64,000 nt of DNA from Clonostachys chloroleuca. Lineage: Eukaryota > Ascomycota > Sordariomycetes > Hypocreales > Bionectriaceae. Below the pieces are notes generated by a model. The model saw only the letters and a list, made by a program, of their open reading frames with translations, was not told the DNA's origin and ran no database searches. Positions 58,342 through 64,000 of this stretch are shown piece after piece; positions within the stretch are counted from its first letter, which is position 1; every line of letters starts with the position of its first letter. Position numbers and translations under genes: made by a program. The stretch spans positions 3,782,001 to 3,846,000 of the forward strand of contig JBANAY010000001.1 in assembly GCA_037952775.1 (NCBI GenBank), read 5' to 3'.

Positions 58342-61062
58342 CTAGTGGTGGCTGACGATGCTCAGCTTCCTCAGCGCCGCCTCGCTCTCAGGTGTGTGCC
58401 TAGCCTGGACGACCATCAGGCTGGTGTTGGCAACCTTGGTCTTCTTCATCTCGGTGACCACGGCCGCCGCGATCGGTCCCAGCACCTTGTGCGGGTCGTC
58501 GCTGCCGGCGCCCACGGGCTCCGAGGCGGCTCCCTCGGCGCGTCCCAGGATCAGGATGGTATCTCTGGTCGTGTCGGCTCGTGAGGCGAGCAGGCCGGTG
58601 GCCAGCAGCCCGACGTTGCCGCCGTGGGCGGTGGCCATGTCCACGAAGCGGACGCGGTCGGCTAGGTTCGCGTCCAGGCTGTCCTTGATTGTTCCGAACC
58701 TCGCGTAGCCGGTTGAGTCGCTTGATGACGCATCGACGATGGTAACCTTGACTGTATCGTTTTGGGCGAGCTGGATGCCAAGACGGACAGCGTAGATGTC
58801 GTCCAGGCCACCGGCGTACAGAACGTAGATGTGCTTTTTTGCAGTTGCGTCAGCTGAGTAGAACTTGACAGCGGTGGAGTCTTCAGCCTCAGAGGCAGCA
58901 GTGATGGACAGGCCAGTCCTCGTTCTCTTCAGGCCAGCTGGGGCTTGCTCGCTTTGGTGCAACAGGTGGCTATCGATGAAAGTGGCGACAGCAGACTGGG
59001 GTCGGGCGTCATCAAGAATCTTGCCAACCAAGGAGGAGAATTCACTGTTTGTTAAGAGGTCGCCACGGGGAGCCGCGCTGAAGAAGGATTGCAGCTCGGA
59101 GGCGGTTCCGGTCTCGCTCCAGGGAAGGACAATCAAGTCGCTCTTGTTATTTGAAGCTTCGGAAACTAGAGTCTCGGCGAAAGAATGCTGAGGAACGACA
59201 GCGAGCTGGCCCGAGACTACGACATCTCGAGTAGTGCTGTTGGCGCAAGTACCAAACGCTCTAATGATGGGGTCGTTGCTGGCATATTCCTCAATCTCGG
59301 TCACCTTCATCACTGACGAGTTTCTCTCGCTCAGCTCGACCAGACGATGTCCGTGGATACGCAGAATATCTCGAGGCGAGCGGGAGCCCGTGGCGGGTTC
59401 CTTTTCGGGGTGGTCCTCGTTCGAGGAGAGCTGTGGAGACTGACCATCTCGCTGGCCGTTTGTGAAAAGGCCGAGGACAGAGAGCAGGCTGGAGAGGCCA
59501 TCCGTACGAAGCCAGACGAACATCTTCTGGGTCGCTTCCTTCTGATCTGAATCAGAGTCGTCTCCGTCGTGGTGGATAGGAGTGCCATCCCAGTTGATCC
59601 TGCCCTGCTTCCACAGCTGCAACTTGCGCTGGTAGGCCGGGGGGTACAGGAAGCTGACAGCAGGAGCCGTAGCAAAGGTGGTGATGAGGGCCATGACGAC
59701 AAACATGGTGAATGTTCGCGTGCTCAGGATCTTGGCCTCCAGTCCAATGTTGAGGACGATGAGTTCCACAAGACCCTTGCAGGACATGAGAGTGCCGATT
59801 GTGAATGATTCTCTCCAGACCAGACCGTTCATACGCGCACCAATGGTCCCGCCAGCAATCTTGCTCAGGAAAGCAACGACGATGATGGCAATCACGTAAC
59901 CCCAGGTGACACCGTTGTCTAGGAGGGAAAGATTGGTGCTGAGGCCGGCATTGGCAAAGAAGAGAGGTACGAGAAGCGCCGAGATCAGATCCTCAATCTT
60001 CTCAGTCAACTTGATGGCAAAGCCACCCTCGTGAGGGCACATGAGTCCAACCATGAAGGCACCGAAAATAGAGTGAACACCAATGACGCTTGTGAAGAAA
60101 GCGGACGCGAGCACGATCAGGATGGTCAGAGCCACGATACCCTCGGAAGGTCCCTTCTCGAGACTCTGTGTCCGGCGCAGGGTCCACATGAAGGCCGGTC
60201 GCACGGCGTAGGCCAAGAACAAGGCCCAGCCGACGGCAGCGAGAAGGACGTAGACGGATGTGACTCCTGCGCCAGAATTGACGAGGGTCACGCACAGGGC
60301 CAGAAGAACCCAGCCCACCACGTCATTGGCGATGCCCGAGGACAAAGTAATGACACCGACATTGGTATTCAGCAGCTTCAGGGAGGTCAAGATACGGCAG
60401 AGCACGGGGAAGGCGGTGATGGCCATGGCAACACCGATGAACAGAGCGTATACTCCAAAGGACACCTCCTTAATGCCAGGCTCGGAGCCGAACTGATTGT
60501 ACAAACCCCAAGCGACGGCTACACCCAGCCCGAACGGGATGGTCATGTCGAGGGCAGCCACGCTGATGGCAATGCGCCAGTTGCTCAGGAGGTAGTTCAG
60601 GTTGATTTCGAGTCCGACCAGGAACAGGAAGAGAACCAGACCAAGGTTGGCAGCGAGTTTGAAGGAAGGCATCGACTCCTTGGGGAAAATGGCGTCGGTG
60701 AAGCCGGGGATGCGGCCCATGATGGACGGGCCAAGAATCACACCCTGCGATTGAAATCATTAGCTTACGGCTGCGTGGATGGATTTGAGAGGTGATGGGA
60801 CAGTCAATGATGTGGAGAGACCTACAGTGATGACTTCAGCAATAACCTTGGGCTCCCGGATCTTCGACAGCGGCCAGTACAGCGCTCTGGTGAGAGAGAC
60901 AACGATGGTCGCCTGGATGATGAAGAGGATGATCGGGTCCGCGGAATTCCATTTACTCGGATTGAGTCCCTCAAAGATACCGGCCTGCGAAGTCACAGTG
61001 CCGTTAGTGGCTCTGGCGGCCAGCCAAGAGGCAGCGCCGTCGACGGCATCGACCCAAGCCAT
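58342..61062 (-). CDS. KHA1: K+/H+ antiporter of the CPA2 family, Kha1-like
   Basis: This cation/proton antiporter is expected in an intracellular (Golgi/endosomal) membrane, where yeast Kha1 controls pH and potassium. Exons 60826-61062 and 58342-60744 join as AEVITGVILGPSIMGRIPGF and give 879 codons. The first about 430 residues form the multi-helix Na+/H+ exchanger domain (LFLFLVGLEINLNYLL, GIANDVVGWVLLALCV, IGVHSIFGAFMVGLMCP, FFANAGLSTNLSLL, SCKGLVELIVLNIGLEA). The ND pair in IANDVVGW is the expected ion-binding site. The large cytosolic half resembles the tandem universal-stress-protein-like region of these antiporters. There is no frame break, including across a C6 run. The assignment to Kha1 rather than another CPA2 member is by overall architecture. 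Confidence 0.92.
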
Positions 61063-62403
61063 GGTTGGAGGATCTCGAGCAACTCGAGGCTCTTTTGGAG
61101 TGTTTGGTGCACCAGTGGGGAAGCTATTAGACTCGGCTCAAGCCAATTCACCGTCCCAAGGTCAACTTAATCAAGCAAGGCTGCAAGAATACCCAAAGGG
61201 AGATGGGGTCGAGCGGGAGGACAGGTCCATCTACTATTTAAATCCCCTCCTCCAGACCCCGGCTTACACTATCAAGACAGAGGAGCGGGACCCCCGTCAC
61301 CCCAAGGATCAGAGTTTACAAGCCACGGCCGGCCAAGAGAAGCTGGAGTCGGTGGAATCCATGCCAAGCGGAGGCCTCACCAATGGCAAAGCCGGGAACT
61401 TCGCCATCCAGCCACGCAGACCGAAGTCCCATGATTAATTGAGCGCATGCTTGCAAGAGGAAAAAGGAATTTCGCTTGTATCTGTATCGATGAGGCCAGG
61501 CAACCAGGGTCGACTGGGAGGGTGCTGCTACATGCAGGGTGCTGGGCAGGATACCAAGATGGGTGGGGAAAGAGGCGACAGGACCAACACGTTAATCGAT
61601 GCCAGTTGAGTGGCAACAGGAACGCTGGCTGCTTATCTTGCTTTGTCGGGTTACACTCGGCCAACAGTTCGCAAGCTTAATTTTAACCCCCGGGCCTGAT
61701 GAGTTCGGGGCCCCAAATCCATCCGCTCCCCCCGCCTAATAGCCATGTGAAGGGAGACTTGGATGAATGCAGCACCGCCCTCGCTCAGGCCGCGCATCGA
61801 CCAACGCATCGACATGGCCAAGGCGGGGTTGAAGCATGTGATTGATGCCCTAGTGCTCCTCGTGTGAAGTAGTGTGCCGCCTCTCAGCCTCCAATAGTCA
61901 CAGCAGGTCGTGATCTGACAAGGATGGGGCGCCAAGGTGCTGATTTGCTCACCGTTCTTATTCCAAGAGTCAGATGGAATAAGCCTTTGTGCAGTCCGGG
62001 AAATCGGGTCAGCTGACACCCGGCTCTGTTTCAATTATTCGCCCAGATGAGAGGGCATTATGCATACGATGAGAGGGCATTGAAACGCTGTGTGGCAGTT
62101 TGCTTAAACCATTTCCTATGCTGGATGCGGTGGTGCATAACGAGTCACGCAGCTCCGTTTCGCATCATTAAGCTTAAATCGTCGTCTCGATTTGGCTTCT
62201 GAAGCGCCCATCAAACGGGGCGCATCTGACGTACTCCGATCAATGGGACGGCTGCTCCTATCCATGCACACCATGATGGGTCCCCAGGTTAGAATCATGC
62301 TTGAAATGAAAGCTTACGATTATGCTTGAGATCTGGTAACGGTGGGGAAACCACAATATCAATTCAATATACATCCTTAATGCCTATTTTATGCCAATCC
62401 AGG
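61063..62403. other. Intergenic region between antiporter and fumarate reductase genes
   Basis: About 1.3 kb holding the antiporter promoter (left) and the fumarate reductase 3' UTR (right). Frames are short and overlapping; no gene, repeat or RNA was recognised. Confidence 0.45.
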
Positions 62404-63990
62404 TCATGCAGTAGATGCCGCCTTTGCGGCCTGTCGACCAGCCTCACGTCCGTAAACAACACACTCCAACAATGAAGAACCTCCCAGGCGGTTGTCGCCG
62501 TGGATTCCACCGGTGATCTCTCCTGCCGCCCACAGCCCGGGGATAGCCGTGAGCGCCTCGCCGTCGGCCCCCTTCTTCAGGACCTGGGCATCGGTGTTGA
62601 TGGCAAATCCTCCCATGGTGAAGTGCACGACCGGCGTGATGACTCCCACGCAGACCTCCTCCTCGCGGTTCTCCTCCCCGGCCTTCAGCCTCCAGTGCCC
62701 ATACGAGGGCCGGCCAAACTCGTCGGCTACGCCCGAGGCGACGGCCTCGGAGTACTTGTCGACCGCCTTGATGATCTCTGGGCTCAGGTCCTTGACCTTC
62801 TTCTTCTCCACCAGGCCCTTGAAAATGTAGAAGCCGATGTGCATGGCCGTGGCCTCGCAGGCGCCAGGGTCGAGGAGGAGCGTCACCTTCCAAAGCTTGC
62901 CCTCCTCCGTCGAGTCGCTAGGCAGCTTCATGATGCCGTTACTCACAACATCCCGCTTCTCGAGCTCGTTGATGAATCGCTCCCCGCTGCTGCTGAGGAG
63001 GATGCCGCCCTCGCCTCGCAGGACCTCCGCGGCGAGGAACTTGTTGGGCGCGTACGGCTCCTTGAGGTCCACGAATCCCGTGGGGTGAATCTGCACGCTC
63101 TCCATGTCGATCGCCTCGGCCCCAGCGGCGGACAGGACGGGATGCGCTGCCGGGCGAGCGTCGTTTGTAGATGGAAATCCTTCCAGATCGGGTCTGTACT
63201 TGGCGAGCAGGCCCTTGGCGTCCCCTGCGAATCCTCCCGCAGCGAAGACGACCGACCCCTTGACTGTCTCATCGGTGTCTTCCTTCTTAACGGTGACTCC
63301 AGTCACCTTTCCGTCCGTCACGTCCAGAGCCGTCACCTCTGAGGAGGTGCTCAGCTCAAACTTGGGATTCTCCTCTAGCTTCTTGGTAAGAGTGCTAACA
63401 ATGGCAAACCCCGGGGGTGATTTGCCCGCTCCACGATGCGTCCTGGCAATGGAGTGGCCCCCTAGAGGAGCCACCTTGCTCAGATCGACACCGAACTCGT
63501 CAGCGAGCCACTCCACGGCGCTCGCGGACTCCTTGGTGAGCTTCTGGACGAGAGCCTCGCGGTTGAGGCCCTTGTGGCTCGTCTCCTTGAAGAGCTTGCC
63601 GGCGGATCTGACCGTGTCCCCGTAGAAGAGCTCGTCCTTGTCGATGCCCTTTGCCTTTTGGTACCTGGAGTTGGCGCCGTTGATGCCGGAGGACGCCTTG
63701 ATGCTGTTGCCGCCGGTCTTGGCCCCGCGCTCAAACATCCGCACCGAGGCGCCGGCCTTGAGGGCCTCGTGGGCGGCGGACAGGCCGGCGAGGCCAGAGC
63801 CGACTACTATGACGGGCTGCGCGGACATGGTGGACGACAACGACGACGACGTCCAGAAGGATTTACTGAATGGCGGAGAAAATAACACAGAGCGGCTGAA
63901 TAGCAGACGGTTGAAGAGCATGCCAATGCCAATCGCTGATATGGCTATGAGCAGGGCGAGGACCAGACGGGCGAGAGGTCTGGGAAGCAT
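62404..63990 (-). CDS. OSM1: FAD-dependent fumarate reductase (Osm1/Frd1-like)
   Basis: This soluble flavoprotein reduces fumarate to succinate and helps reoxidise FADH2 when oxygen is short. A single exon encodes 528 residues. The first about 33 residues are hydrophobic and basic (MLPRPLARLVLALLIAISAI), a possible signal anchor or targeting sequence. The Rossmann FAD motif follows (VIVVGSGLAGLSAAHEA, about 60-76), then MFERGAKTGGNSIKASSGIN. Active-site type residues include SVQIHPTGFVD, and the C-terminal FAD segment is LWAAGEITGGIHGDNRLGGSS. A second methionine at residue 55 (63828) directly precedes the FAD motif. The start ATG is only 10 bp from the window edge, so no promoter is visible. 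It is distinct from flavocytochrome succinate dehydrogenase and from the heme-containing FMN-linked members. Confidence 0.93.
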   Translation of the reverse strand: MLPRPLARLVLALLIAISAIGIGMLFNRLLFSRSVLFSPPFSKSFWTSSSLSSTMSAQPVIVVGSGLAGLSAAHEALKAGASVRMFERGAKTGGNSIKASSGINGANSRYQKAKGIDKDELFYGDTVRSAGKLFKETSHKGLNREALVQKLTKESASAVEWLADEFGVDLSKVAPLGGHSIARTHRGAGKSPPGFAIVSTLTKKLEENPKFELSTSSEVTALDVTDGKVTGVTVKKEDTDETVKGSVVFAAGGFAGDAKGLLAKYRPDLEGFPSTNDARPAAHPVLSAAGAEAIDMESVQIHPTGFVDLKEPYAPNKFLAAEVLRGEGGILLSSSGERFINELEKRDVVSNGIMKLPSDSTEEGKLWKVTLLLDPGACEATAMHIGFYIFKGLVEKKKVKDLSPEIIKAVDKYSEAVASGVADEFGRPSYGHWRLKAGEENREEEVCVGVITPVVHFTMGGFAINTDAQVLKKGADGEALTAIPGLWAAGEITGGIHGDNRLGGSSLLECVVYGREAGRQAAKAASTA

Positions 63991-64000
63991 TTGCAGGATG

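Noticed and set aside
60031..60795. Frame of 254 codons on plus opposite the antiporter gene
   Set aside because: It is the complement of the well-supported Kha1-like coding region, rich in D, G, E and H through codon complementarity.

Overview
The window looks like nuclear DNA from a filamentous ascomycete (Pezizomycotina, probably Sordariomycetes and perhaps Hypocreales; this placement is inferred from protein content and gene style). Genes carry short introns of about 50-90 bp with GT..AG borders, intergenic spaces run from 0.3 to almost 6 kb, and nothing is arranged in operons. I recognise fifteen genes with fair to high confidence and one weakly, plus one degraded coding region and one short inverted-repeat transposon relic. 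I found no tRNA, rRNA, CRISPR array or virus.

Layout. 1-3866 holds no supported gene. 3867-5738 (-) is eIF2B gamma, divergent from a membrane-anchored protein resembling Pex22 (6388-7715, +). A plus-strand run follows: SAGA subunit Spt20 (8630-11730), autophagy protein Atg27 (12481-13627), acetylornithine aminotransferase (14515-16075), a 223-bp MITE-like element (16265-16487) and a DHA1-type MFS transporter (17134-18893). On the minus strand come glutamate decarboxylase (19212-21083), a hormone-sensitive-lipase-like hydrolase (23589-25931) and a calpain-like protease (29420-32212). A RING/TRAF zinc-finger protein (33840-35405) and the E4 ubiquitin ligase Ufd2 (36223-39886) are on plus. A Tcp11/Sok1-family protein (40957-43944) and a rhodanese plus tyrosine-phosphatase protein (46246-49083) are on minus. 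A long spacer contains a perfect 41-nt hairpin (51460-51500). A decayed coding region (54821-55908), proteasome ATPase Rpt6 (56215-57458), a Kha1-like K+/H+ antiporter (58342-61062) and fumarate reductase Osm1 (62404-63990) complete the window.

The genes are mostly unlinked housekeeping functions: translation, transcription co-activation, ubiquitin/proteasome, arginine and glutamate metabolism, ion balance and signalling. They do not form a biosynthetic cluster. Ufd2, the RING/TRAF protein and Rpt6 belong to the same broad ubiquitin-proteasome theme, but this is probably coincidence.

The most striking signal is technical or evolutionary. Four otherwise conserved genes (spt20, arg8, the MFS gene and the calpain) each carry exactly one reading-frame break. 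Every break lies in a run of five or six C on the coding strand, and every one behaves as a one-base deficit. Other C6 runs in intact genes of the same window are correct. Sequencing or assembly undercalling is the simplest explanation, but it needs reads to settle.
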